DNA of 64,000 nt from DATFLS01 sp964413425 (GTDB taxonomy: Bacteria > Fidelibacterota > JAANXI01), in the NCBI GenBank assembly GCA_964413425.1, contig CAYPST010000004.1:25454-89453 (forward strand). The letters run 5' to 3'. The notes under the pieces are model-generated. The model was not told where the DNA came from, ran no database searches, and was given only the letters and a program-made list of their open reading frames with translations. Below, piece by piece: positions 24,017-32,257 of this stretch (the first letter of the stretch is position 1; the number at the start of each line of letters is the position of its first letter). Position numbers and translations under genes: made by a program.

Positions 24017-25501
24017 TCATTTCTGTGCCACCGCTTCGGCTTCCCGGGCGGGCTGGAGTGCCGATAACAGTTCATCCATGGGAACGGTGACCAACCCGCA
24101 GGAGGAATCGGACATGGCGTAGGGCAGCACCAGTTCGTTCTGATGAATCATTCCTCCGCAGGAGTAGACGACATTGGGTACGTACCCTTCTCTTTCCGTG
24201 GCATGGGGAACGAGAAGCGGGTCCTCAAGCTGCGCAATCACTTTGGACGGAGTGTGTAAGTCCAGTAAGGCAGCTCCAATGGAATATTGGCGCATCGGAC
24301 CGACCCCGTGGGTTAACAGCAGCCAGCCTTCCGGAGTTTCAATCGGTGAACCACAGTTCCCGATCTGCACCAGCTCCCAGGGATGTCCCGGCGTTTGAAT
24401 GATTTCCGCATCGTTCCAGACTTCCACGATATCCGACCACATGATGTACAGGTTTTCACCGTCGATGCGGGAAATCATGACATACTTCCCATTGATTTTC
24501 CTGGGAAAGAGGGCCATTCCTTTATCCTTCACCGAATCGCCGCTCAGGGTGTTGAAGTAAAACGTTTCGAAATCCGTGGTGCGCAGCAGCATCGGCAGAA
24601 TGTCGATCCCGTTATAGGCAGTATAAGTAGCATAATATCGAACGGATCCATCCGTATCCGTAAAGCGAACAAACCGGGCATCTTCCAGTCCCTTGACAGC
24701 TTCCTTGGATACCGGGAAGATCACGCGTTCGGACAGATGCGTTCCTCGCCGAAACCTCCGCTCATGATTCGACCGGGCAATCCAGTAAATCGTGTTGGTA
24801 ATATCACGCAGGATAATAGAGGAATCCCGGGTCTGTTTTTCTCTCTCCAGCACCGTTTGCAATTGCTTAAAGGAGAACTCGTCCGGTAATTGCCTGAAAA
24901 TGTTTGTGCTCATGCTGTTGCGGAGCCCCATCTCTCGTAATTTCCGGACAAAATATTCCTTCTCATAGGACGGCCGCATGGTGATATCCGGCGTTTCGGC
25001 GTATCGCAGTACGGGATCGAGGATGGCGTGATTGTACCTGTCCAGAATGCCGCTGCGAAATTCGATGGAAGAGATGTGCCCTTCTCCGGTGGCCCGGAAG
25101 CTGATAATAAACCGGACTTCACCTTCCTTGATCTTCCGCTGGTTCGGATGGGGAACGATGGAGGGATTGAAAAATCCGGCCGCCTCGATGGAATATTCGT
25201 GGGTGAAATAGGCCCCGATCAGCAGTTTCCTGGCTTCCGAGAGATTGTACTGTGGCGGGACGAATTTTTCCACGTGGCGATAATGGCTGCGAAAGACCTT
25301 CTCGATATCCCGGTGCCGGTGGGCAAAATCACGGCATATCCGTTCCATGAGTGCCGCTGCGCGTTCCTCGGACAGGGAAAGCACCCGGCGAATCACATGC
25401 CGGGTCCGTCGCTGGGAACCGGGGTAGTAGAATTTGGTGATGACCCGGGACGGGTCCGACACGAACTTGGTTTCTTTTCTTCTGACAGTGATCTGGTTCA
25501 T
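24017..25501 (-). CDS. GH130-family glycoside phosphorylase/hydrolase (long form)
   Basis: A 494-residue protein. The C-terminal two thirds form the five-bladed propeller of GH130: SFRATGEGHISSIEFRSG, GLEDARFVRF with the catalytic acid (Asp of the ED pair), GNCGSPIETPEGWLLLTHGVG, and GYVPNVVYSCGG near the end. The extra N-terminal 130 residues fit the longer GH130 subgroup. Most characterised members act on beta-mannosides, often as phosphorylases. It is the last gene of a minus-strand cluster with two GT4 enzymes and a shorter GH130, separated from the GT4 gene by a repeat element. Phosphorylase or hydrolase cannot be decided here. Confidence 0.85.
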   Translation of the reverse strand: MNQITVRRKETKFVSDPSRVITKFYYPGSQRRTRHVIRRVLSLSEERAAALMERICRDFAHRHRDIEKVFRSHYRHVEKFVPPQYNLSEARKLLIGAYFTHEYSIEAAGFFNPSIVPHPNQRKIKEGEVRFIISFRATGEGHISSIEFRSGILDRYNHAILDPVLRYAETPDITMRPSYEKEYFVRKLREMGLRNSMSTNIFRQLPDEFSFKQLQTVLEREKQTRDSSIILRDITNTIYWIARSNHERRFRRGTHLSERVIFPVSKEAVKGLEDARFVRFTDTDGSVRYYATYTAYNGIDILPMLLRTTDFETFYFNTLSGDSVKDKGMALFPRKINGKYVMISRIDGENLYIMWSDIVEVWNDAEIIQTPGHPWELVQIGNCGSPIETPEGWLLLTHGVGPMRQYSIGAALLDLHTPSKVIAQLEDPLLVPHATEREGYVPNVVYSCGGMIHQNELVLPYAMSDSSCGLVTVPMDELLSALQPAREAEAVAQK

Positions 25502-25843
25502 TGTGGCACCTACCCTGTAGAATTGAGTCTGTTTATCCTGGTTTATTCATAAGTAATAATAGCATACGGGTAAACACAGAAACAGGGGATGATCACAGAT
25601 TCTCCCCCTCCACATTCAATGTATACAACTGAGTTGAATAGGCAGCGAATATTTGAAAAGGATCCTACGATGCACCAAACCGATCTCCTCCAGATCCTAT
25701 ACTCCTATCCCAAGGGGTCTCTGCGAGATGTAGCTGGTTGGGTGTTGGGGTGGAGCCTCTTTTCTTCTAGCCGTAATCTTTATCCCCTGCCCTCCGGCCT
25801 TCCTGCTTTTCACTTCTCACATTTCCCGTGTCTGCAATCTGTG
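25502..25843. other. Intergenic region made up of an inverted-arm repeat
   Basis: Nearly all of it belongs to the repeat at 25558-25879. No gene is seen; open frames are short and featureless. Confidence 0.6.
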
Positions 25844-25879
25844 TTAATCCCTTTTTTCTGTGTTCATCCGTGTGCTATT
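25558..25879. repeat. Inverted-arm repeat element, 322 bp (ATCTGTGT family)
   Basis: The left arm (25558-25601) and right arm (25836-25879) are 44-base inverted copies that agree at 37 of 44 positions by hand count. Both contain AACACAGA and CACAGATT and end in AATAGC. The core has no gene but holds TATCCCAAGGGGTCTC, similar to cores in other repeats here. The right arm overlaps the 3' end of the GT4 gene and encodes its last 12 residues and stop. Confidence 0.8.
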
Positions 25880-28213
25880 CTGTTTTTTCACAGCCGTCTC
25901 CTGTTTTTTCCCGCCGTTATGCAGGTGCTCTTTCATCAGGATTTCGTCCGCCAGGAGGTTATACATTTCCATTAACGAGAGGAGCCAGGAGAGTGTTGAT
26001 TCGGCTCCCTGGTTCGCATTTGCACCGGTGGGGTGCAACCCGTCGCAGCAGCCCCCGGTCTGGTAATCATAGAGCTTAACTTCCAGGTCATTCTGACCCA
26101 GAAACCAGCCGATGCAGCGTCTGGCTTCCTGTATCCAGCGTTCGTCGCCGGTGACCCGAAACGCCTCTCCACAGGCCTGGATAAGCCCCAGGATTTCCAC
26201 CGGCTGCTGGTCGAACGTAGACCGTCCGCTCCACCGCCTGAACCAATCGTCATTGCCGATAAGGCTGAGATGTCCCTTGGGACCGGTTTGTTGATCCAGC
26301 AGCCATCTGAGCCCCGCCAGTCCGGCATCGAGCATCTCAGGATGGTTGTGTTTGTGTCCGGTGAGTACCAGCGCCTGACAGAGAATACCATTGGAATAGG
26401 TGACTGTCTCTTCGAACCAGGGCCAATCCGGTTTGTGATTTTCCTGGTATAACCGGAACAGCCGTTCGGACAGTTCGGTGAGCAGATTTTTCACCGTCGC
26501 ATCCCCCCCATACACGTCAAGATAATTGTGCAGCCCGATACTACTGTAGGCCCAGGCCCGGGGAGACGTAAACTGTTCCACCACATTCACCACGTCAGTG
26601 AACAGGCGGGTTGCACTGTCCCGCAGTGTTTTGTTGGGTGCGGTGTTCACCGTCACCCCCAGCCCCCAGATCGCCCGGCCATGGGCATCCTCGCTGCCCA
26701 CTTCGTCCAGCCATTGCCGGTCATACGACATGAAATTCCGGAACCACCCCTTTTCCGTGTTAAACGCATGATACAAATAGGCCAGGTAGGTCTTGATCAA
26801 CGGGATAACGGACTCGTCTCCCAGCAATTTATAGTGCATGCAGCTGGCAACAAGCGCCCGGGCATTATCATCCACACAGTAGCCATGATCCCTGTCCGGA
26901 ATGGCGAAAAAGGCATGCTGCAGGATGCCGGTATCATCGGTGAGTGAGCGCAGGTGCTGCAGGTTGATTTTCGGCAGCTCGTCCAGCACCTTCGGGAAAT
27001 GATTATCCTCCGGAATGTATACATCCGCTTTTTTCCTGCGATGTGAGAGGACGTCGCTCGCCAGTCGTACGTATTCCTGAACCACTTTTTCCCAGGTCAT
27101 GGACCGGCCATAGAGATAGGCTCGTTTTCGCATGGCATTGCGTTCCACATCGTCGGCCAGCATCCTGGTCACGGCTTCCGCGAGTGCATTCACCTCTTCA
27201 AAAGGCACCAGGTGCCCGCGGTTCTCATCCAGCAGTTCCTCCGCATACCAGTAGGGCGTCGAGACGACCGCCTTGCCGGATCCCACCGCATAGGCCAGGG
27301 TGCCCGAGGTGATCTGCTCTCTGTTCGGATACGGGGTAACATACAGGTCGGCTGCGCTGATGTATTCCTTCAGCGTTTCTATGTCGACAAATTGATTATG
27401 AAATACGACGTTGGAATGCAGCCCCAGGTGGTCGATCCGTCGCTGCAGCCTGTGCCGGTATTCTTCCCCACTCGTGCGAAGGATGTGTGGATGGGTGGCG
27501 CCCAGAATCACGTAGACCGCATCCGGATGCGCTTCCACGACGTGTGGCATGGCCTCGATCATCACCTCCAATCCCTTACCCGGGCCCAGGAGTCCGAACG
27601 TGAGAATCACCTTCGTATACTGCCACTCGAACTTGTCCTTGTAGAAGCTGGGATCAACAAAGGGGACATCGTGGATCCCGTGTGGGATGAGACTTATCTG
27701 TGATTCCGGGATCCCATAGATGTCGACAAGCATTTGCCTGGCGCGTTGGGCCATCACCACCAGCTTCTCGGAACGATCGGCGAGCTCCAGGATCACCGCA
27801 CGTTGTTTAGAGGTCGGATCCTGCAGGACAGTATGCAGGGTTGTGATGACGGGCATTTTGACGTTTCGCAGCAGATGGAACAGGTGCGCTCCGTGCTCCC
27901 CGCCGAAAATGCCATATTCATGCTGGACCACCAGAACATCAATCTGGTTGATATTCAGGAAGTCACCCGCCCGGAGATAGTCCCCAGGAATATTGGCACG
28001 CAGTTCGAACTTCACTCGTTTCGGGTAGGCATAGCCGGCCTCAATGTCGTTCATAGCCAGCGCCATAACATTCACCGTGGTGGAGAATTCCCTGGCCATG
28101 GTTTCACAGAGATCAGTGGTGAACGTGGCAATGCCGCACCGGCGCGGCTCGTAATTTCCCAACACCGCCACGGTATTGAGCTGGTCAATCGCAATTTTTC
28201 CATTTATGGACAT
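25844..28213 (-). CDS. GT4-family glycosyltransferase with large C-terminal helical (glycosidase-like) domain
   Basis: A 789-residue protein. Residues 1-400 are a GT-B glycosyltransferase of GT4 type: NYEPRRCGIATFTTDL at the start, VVQHEYGIFGGEHG, LTFGLLGPGKGLEVMIEAMP, and TSGTLAYAVGSGKAVVSTPY with the donor-binding loop. Residues about 430-760 look like an alpha/alpha barrel (six-hairpin) domain: DDNARALVASC, DAHGRAIWGLGV, HNYLDVYGGDATV, GCCDGLHPTGANANQG. AGGAGG lies eight bases before the ATG at 28213. The last residues (KKQNSTRMNTEKRD) are encoded by a repeat arm, so the native tail was probably replaced. It lies between two GH130 genes; a mannose-containing oligosaccharide is a reasonable but unproven substrate. 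Confidence 0.84.
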   Translation of the reverse strand: MSINGKIAIDQLNTVAVLGNYEPRRCGIATFTTDLCETMAREFSTTVNVMALAMNDIEAGYAYPKRVKFELRANIPGDYLRAGDFLNINQIDVLVVQHEYGIFGGEHGAHLFHLLRNVKMPVITTLHTVLQDPTSKQRAVILELADRSEKLVVMAQRARQMLVDIYGIPESQISLIPHGIHDVPFVDPSFYKDKFEWQYTKVILTFGLLGPGKGLEVMIEAMPHVVEAHPDAVYVILGATHPHILRTSGEEYRHRLQRRIDHLGLHSNVVFHNQFVDIETLKEYISAADLYVTPYPNREQITSGTLAYAVGSGKAVVSTPYWYAEELLDENRGHLVPFEEVNALAEAVTRMLADDVERNAMRKRAYLYGRSMTWEKVVQEYVRLASDVLSHRRKKADVYIPEDNHFPKVLDELPKINLQHLRSLTDDTGILQHAFFAIPDRDHGYCVDDNARALVASCMHYKLLGDESVIPLIKTYLAYLYHAFNTEKGWFRNFMSYDRQWLDEVGSEDAHGRAIWGLGVTVNTAPNKTLRDSATRLFTDVVNVVEQFTSPRAWAYSSIGLHNYLDVYGGDATVKNLLTELSERLFRLYQENHKPDWPWFEETVTYSNGILCQALVLTGHKHNHPEMLDAGLAGLRWLLDQQTGPKGHLSLIGNDDWFRRWSGRSTFDQQPVEILGLIQACGEAFRVTGDERWIQEARRCIGWFLGQNDLEVKLYDYQTGGCCDGLHPTGANANQGAESTLSWLLSLMEMYNLLADEILMKEHLHNGGKKQETAVKKQNSTRMNTEKRD

Positions 28214-28251
28214 AAAAGATTCCTCCTGGTTCTCTTCAAGTATGGAGCCTC

Positions 28252-29187
28252 CTACAGTGGAGGCCGGGATGAGTGCAGACATAATGAGATAAGTTCAGCA
28301 ACATTCGCGGTTCCCGTGCACATCACGTTGTCTGCGCCACCCCAGTATAACCGAAGCAGGCCGTCATTTTCGGAAATTGTCCCACAGGTGAACACCACGT
28401 TTGGCACATACCCGGATATCTCCCAGGGATCTTCCGGCTGCAGGATCCATGCATCGGCAACACCAAGAATACGAGCAGGATCCTGCAGATCATGCAGGGC
28501 CACTCCCAGCCGGTAGACTGCACCGCTCATAGTAGAGTACACTCCGTGAAAGATGTTCAGCCATCCCTCACCGGTCCGGGTGGGCGGAGCCCCGGGCCCC
28601 ACCTTCATCTCATCCCAGTGATAGTGCAGCGGCGCAATGAGTCTTTTTGAGTTGCCCCAGTGAACCAGATCCGGCGAGTAGGAAATCCAGATTGACCAGG
28701 GCGTAATATGGGTGTGCGGCCGGTCCAGGCGGATGTAGCTGCCGCCAAACTTCTCCGGGAACAGTACCACATTGCGCATATCCGCCTGGCTGATGGGACC
28801 GATCCGTTCAATGGAGGTGAAGTCGTCCGTGCGGGCCAGCATGATGCGCACCCCATGCCGGGAATATCCGCTGTAGGTCAGATAATACGTCTCCTCCACC
28901 GGATTGATGCGAAGATCTTCCACACCATATTCTTCATACTCACGGTACTCGCCTTCCATCGCCGGCTCAAAAAAGGGTTTTGCATCTACCTGGAAGGAAA
29001 GTCCGTCCCGGCTGACCGCTTTCCCGATAATGGAGCGTCCGTTCCGGAGATGGGACCGAAACAGCAGAATATACTGTCCGTAGTATTTGACAGCCCCGGC
29101 ATTATGCACGGTGGCAACAGGATAAGGGACATCATCCCTGGTCAGGATAGGGTTTTGCGCATATCGTGTCACAACGGGCTGTTGCAT
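28252..29187 (-). CDS. GH130-family glycoside phosphorylase/hydrolase (short form)
   Basis: A 311-residue five-bladed propeller enzyme. It shows NPILTRDDVPYPVATVHNAG, LFRSHLRNGRSIIGKAVS, YGVEDLRINPVEETYYLTYS (catalytic Asp in the ED pair), KVGPGAPPTRTGEGWLNIFHG and GYVPNVVFTCG. No signal peptide, so it acts in the cytoplasm. Such enzymes usually break beta-mannosidic bonds with phosphate. It lies 38 bases upstream of the GT4 fusion gene and 81 downstream of the other GT4 gene on the same strand, suggesting one operon. Confidence 0.9.
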   Translation of the reverse strand: MQQPVVTRYAQNPILTRDDVPYPVATVHNAGAVKYYGQYILLFRSHLRNGRSIIGKAVSRDGLSFQVDAKPFFEPAMEGEYREYEEYGVEDLRINPVEETYYLTYSGYSRHGVRIMLARTDDFTSIERIGPISQADMRNVVLFPEKFGGSYIRLDRPHTHITPWSIWISYSPDLVHWGNSKRLIAPLHYHWDEMKVGPGAPPTRTGEGWLNIFHGVYSTMSGAVYRLGVALHDLQDPARILGVADAWILQPEDPWEISGYVPNVVFTCGTISENDGLLRLYWGGADNVMCTGTANVAELISLCLHSSRPPL

Positions 29188-29268
29188 GCAAGTAACCTCA
29201 GCTTATGCTGACATTGGGCAGATAAAAATTGGGTTTTTCCCCGGGGATCCACCCGGCGTAGTATTCCA

Positions 29269-30291
29269 CTATGATGCATCAGCGTATTGGAGGATGTGCT
29301 CATACACCTGGACATATTCATTGACCATCCGTTCGACTGCGAAGCGTTGTTCTGCATCCCATCTGCATTTCGCCCGGTCGATTTCCGGAACTCTTTGAAC
29401 CGCTTCCACGGCCTCCTCTACCGTTGTAACCAAATATCCGGTCTTGCCCTGAAGAACGATTTCAGGCATACTCCCTTTATTAAAGGCGATGACCGGTGTG
29501 CCACAAGCTAAGGATTCAACGACGGAGAGACCGAATGGTTCGGCAAAATTTATCGGATGGAGGAGTGCAAACGCATTCCCGAGCAGCTGATCCCGCTGTT
29601 CGGGACCCACGCTGCCGATATAGGTGGTTTGTTTATCGTCGATGTGAGGGAAAACCAGCTCCTGGAAATAGGTTTCATCCTGGATAATCCCGGCGATGAT
29701 CAAGCGGCGGCCACACTGGGTGGCAATGTCGATGGCCTCCCGGGTACCCTTGTCCGGATGAATGCGTCCGAAATATAACAAGTAGTCTTCCGGGTGAGCG
29801 TTAAAAGTGAAATTCTCCAGATCAATCCCATGGTGAATGGTCGCCACGTAGGTGAGTTCCGGGGCCCGGTCCGCGTCGCTGATCGAGACGTAAAAAGATG
29901 TAGAGTCATACTTTTCATAGACCGGGAGTATCCTGGGAGACGAAAACCCGTGGACAGTGGTGAGAAGCGGCGATTGAATTAGGTGGCTGTAAGTTAACGG
30001 TGTGAAATCAAAATGATTGTGGATTAAGTCGAACTTATCCGCTCGCTCGAACACCTCAGAAATATGGAGGACACTCCAGACCCGGGGATCGATGGTGTTA
30101 TTCTCTTCATAACCGGACGGGCATACGGCGTGGAGTGTTCCGCGGGTCCGGGAATCTCCGGTGGCGAACAGCGTGACATCCACACCGGCGGCGACTAACC
30201 CCTCGGTGAGCAGAGAGACCACCCGCTCCCAGGGACCATAGTGCCGCGGCGGCGTCCGCCAGGCAATGGGCGAAAGCATGGCGATGTGCAT
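29269..30291 (-). CDS. GT4-family glycosyltransferase
   Basis: A 340-residue GT-B enzyme. MLSPIAWRTPPRHYGPWERV is a typical GT4 start; FDLIHNHFDF, TVHGFSSPR, LYFGRIHPDKGTREAIDIA and EPFGLSVVESLACGTPVIAF (the E-x7-E region that contacts the nucleotide sugar) are all visible. It transfers a sugar from a nucleotide donor in the cytoplasm. It is the first gene of the four-gene cluster. Sugar and acceptor are unknown. Confidence 0.92.
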   Translation of the reverse strand: MHIAMLSPIAWRTPPRHYGPWERVVSLLTEGLVAAGVDVTLFATGDSRTRGTLHAVCPSGYEENNTIDPRVWSVLHISEVFERADKFDLIHNHFDFTPLTYSHLIQSPLLTTVHGFSSPRILPVYEKYDSTSFYVSISDADRAPELTYVATIHHGIDLENFTFNAHPEDYLLYFGRIHPDKGTREAIDIATQCGRRLIIAGIIQDETYFQELVFPHIDDKQTTYIGSVGPEQRDQLLGNAFALLHPINFAEPFGLSVVESLACGTPVIAFNKGSMPEIVLQGKTGYLVTTVEEAVEAVQRVPEIDRAKCRWDAEQRFAVERMVNEYVQVYEHILQYADAS

Positions 30292-30463
30292 TAAATCTGA
30301 ACATCCTTCTCTTAGATACTACTAATTTGGTGTACGCAGCAGGAAATAGCAATAAAAGAGCATCGCTGACAGGAGTAAATTTGTATCAATCCCGGCGGGT
30401 ATCTTGCAGAGCAAGCTTTGATTTAGTATACTCACACTTGAAAAGGAATCTGAAAGGAGTGTT

Positions 30464-31015
30464 ATGGCGGAGTTAACGGAAAAGCAGCTGGCTTCGACCA
30501 ATGTTTTCGATGGCGTATTACTCCATGTGTACCGTGATGAGGTGACATTACCCGATGGACGCACCAGTATCCGGGAGTACATAAAGCATCCCGGGGCGGC
30601 GGTGATGGTGCCGATCCTGGAGAACGGAGACATTGTCATGGAGCGCCAGTATCGGTATCCCCTGGGCCGGGAACTGGTGGAACTCCCGGCCGGAAAAATC
30701 GATCATGGCGAAGATCCTATCGAATCTGCCCGGCGGGAGTTGCTGGAAGAGACCGGGTATGAGGGAGACTGGTTTACCAAAGTCGGCATACTCCATCCCT
30801 GTATCGGATACAGTGACGAAGTGATTCATATCTACATAGTGGAAGGATTGACATTCCATCAGGAGCAGCAGGATAAGGACGAATTCATTGAGACGTTTAC
30901 CCTGCCGTTTAATGAGGCACTTGACGCGGTCAAAACCGGAGAGATCACGGATGCGAAATCTATGGTGGGCATCTTATGGGCAGAGAAATATGTGAGCGGC
31001 GAGTGGAAACCATGA
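30464..31015 (+). CDS. Nudix hydrolase (ADP-ribose pyrophosphatase-like)
   Basis: A 183-residue protein with a complete Nudix box from G77 to Y99 (G77, E83, then RELLEETGY at 91-99). Downstream, the IGYSDEVIHIYIVEGL segment and acidic DKDEFIE match the ADP-ribose/NudF-type subgroup. These enzymes cleave ADP-ribose or sugar nucleotides to AMP plus a sugar phosphate. AAAGGAGTG precedes the ATG. It is probably monocistronic, 100 bases before queG. Confidence 0.9.
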   Translation: MAELTEKQLASTNVFDGVLLHVYRDEVTLPDGRTSIREYIKHPGAAVMVPILENGDIVMERQYRYPLGRELVELPAGKIDHGEDPIESARRELLEETGYEGDWFTKVGILHPCIGYSDEVIHIYIVEGLTFHQEQQDKDEFIETFTLPFNEALDAVKTGEITDAKSMVGILWAEKYVSGEWKP

Positions 31016-31123
31016 GCATCCGGTATACTGTCTCCATTTCCCAGAGAAGGAACTCCGCCGGGATCTGGTTCATTCCGGTATGCGGTGATGGTAAATTCAT
31101 CTGAGAATGTGTGATTGGTTACC

Positions 31124-32089
31124 ATGAGCAGGAACCCGATACAAATACGAAAAGAATTGGAAGATCGAGCCAGGGAGCTCGGCTTTATTGAATTCGGGAT
31201 TGCGGCGGCTGCGGCATTGGACGATGAGGCACAACGTCTGAGAGAATATCTCGATTTAAACTATCATGGGACTATGCACTGGATGGCCCGGAATGTTCAA
31301 CGCCGGACTGATCCCAGAGAAGTGGTGCCAGGGGCGAAATCGGTAATTATGGTCGCCTATAATTATTATAGCGGGCGAGCTCCGCAGGAACCCCGGAAGG
31401 CCAAAATCAGCAATTACGCCTGGGGAGATGATTACCACGATGTCGTCACTCCGAAGGTTCGATCCCTGGAGAAGTATCTTCAAGAGCTGTCGAATGAGCC
31501 GGTGCGCTCTCGTTCCTATGTGGATACCGGTCCCATTATGGAAAAAGCCTGGGCGGTTAGAGCCGGCATCGGATGGATCGGAAAGCACACCAACCTGATT
31601 CATCGGGATCACGGCTCCTGGTTTTTCCCGGGAGCGATTATCACCGACGTGGAACTGGAATACGATTCACCACTCCCCGATTACTGCGGTTCCTGCACCC
31701 GATGTATCGACGCCTGTCCCACAAATGCCATTGTGGATGACTATGTGCTGGATTCACGGAAATGCCTCTCCTACCTGACCATTGAGTATCGCGGCGATCA
31801 CTTTCCGGAAGAACAGGCCGGTAACATGGCAGGATGGATTTATGGCTGCGATATCTGTCAGGAGGTCTGTCCCTGGAATAACAAGTTCGAACATCCCACG
31901 GAGGACAGCCATTTTTATCCCAGAGAAGAGAACGTCAACCGGGATCTTACCGACTGGCTGGACCTGACCGACCAGGAGTATCGGGAGCGATTCAGAAAGA
32001 GTCCGGTGAAGAGAGCGAAATATCAGGGTCTGCTGCGAAATATTCGCACGGCAGCAGTCCACCAACTTACCAGAGATGAAAGTGTTTAG
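31124..32089 (+). CDS. queG: Epoxyqueuosine reductase
   Basis: A 321-residue enzyme. The cobalamin/active-site part holds YVDTGPIMEKAWAVRAGIGW and GKHTNLI, followed by two 4Fe-4S motifs: CGSCTRCIDACP (about residues 190-201) and CDICQEVCPWN (about 243-253). It makes queuosine in tRNA from its epoxide. The ATG at 31124 is chosen over an upstream TTG. The stop TAG at 32087 is supplied by the repeat inserted at 32082; without that insert the protein would end in RDENEE instead of RDESV. Confidence 0.95.
   Translation: MSRNPIQIRKELEDRARELGFIEFGIAAAAALDDEAQRLREYLDLNYHGTMHWMARNVQRRTDPREVVPGAKSVIMVAYNYYSGRAPQEPRKAKISNYAWGDDYHDVVTPKVRSLEKYLQELSNEPVRSRSYVDTGPIMEKAWAVRAGIGWIGKHTNLIHRDHGSWFFPGAIITDVELEYDSPLPDYCGSCTRCIDACPTNAIVDDYVLDSRKCLSYLTIEYRGDHFPEEQAGNMAGWIYGCDICQEVCPWNNKFEHPTEDSHFYPREENVNRDLTDWLDLTDQEYRERFRKSPVKRAKYQGLLRNIRTAAVHQLTRDESV
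32071..32081 (+). repeat. 11-bp direct repeat, left copy (target duplication of the repeat at 32082)
   Basis: CAGAGATGAAA here and at 32233-32243 directly flank the TGTTTAGAAAAC-family element, as expected for a target-site duplication. Confidence 0.75.
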
Positions 32090-32232
32090 AAAACATGCGT
32101 CTGATACAAGTTGGTGAACCTGGCGTATGTTTATTATGGAGATAAGATATATACGCTATTTGGACGGATATATTGTATATTTTCTTTGTCCTGTCGTCAC
32201 GGGATCTCTTTGAGGCGTTTTCTAAATAGACT
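32082..32232 (+). repeat. TGTTTAGAAAAC-family repeat, copy 3, inserted between queG and sppA
   Basis: Begins GTGTTTAGAAAAC, ends GTTTTCTAAATAGACT. The left half matches the 61 kb copy closely (CATGCGTCTGATACAAG, TGGAGATA). It lacks the central palindrome block. Flanked by CAGAGATGAAA on both sides. It provides the queG stop codon and separates queG from sppA. Confidence 0.85.
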
Positions 32233-32243
32233 CAGAGATGAAA
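32233..32243 (+). repeat. 11-bp direct repeat, right copy
   Basis: CAGAGATGAAA, identical to 32071-32081; the two flank the inserted element. Confidence 0.75.
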
Positions 32244-32257
32244 ACGAGGAGTGAATT

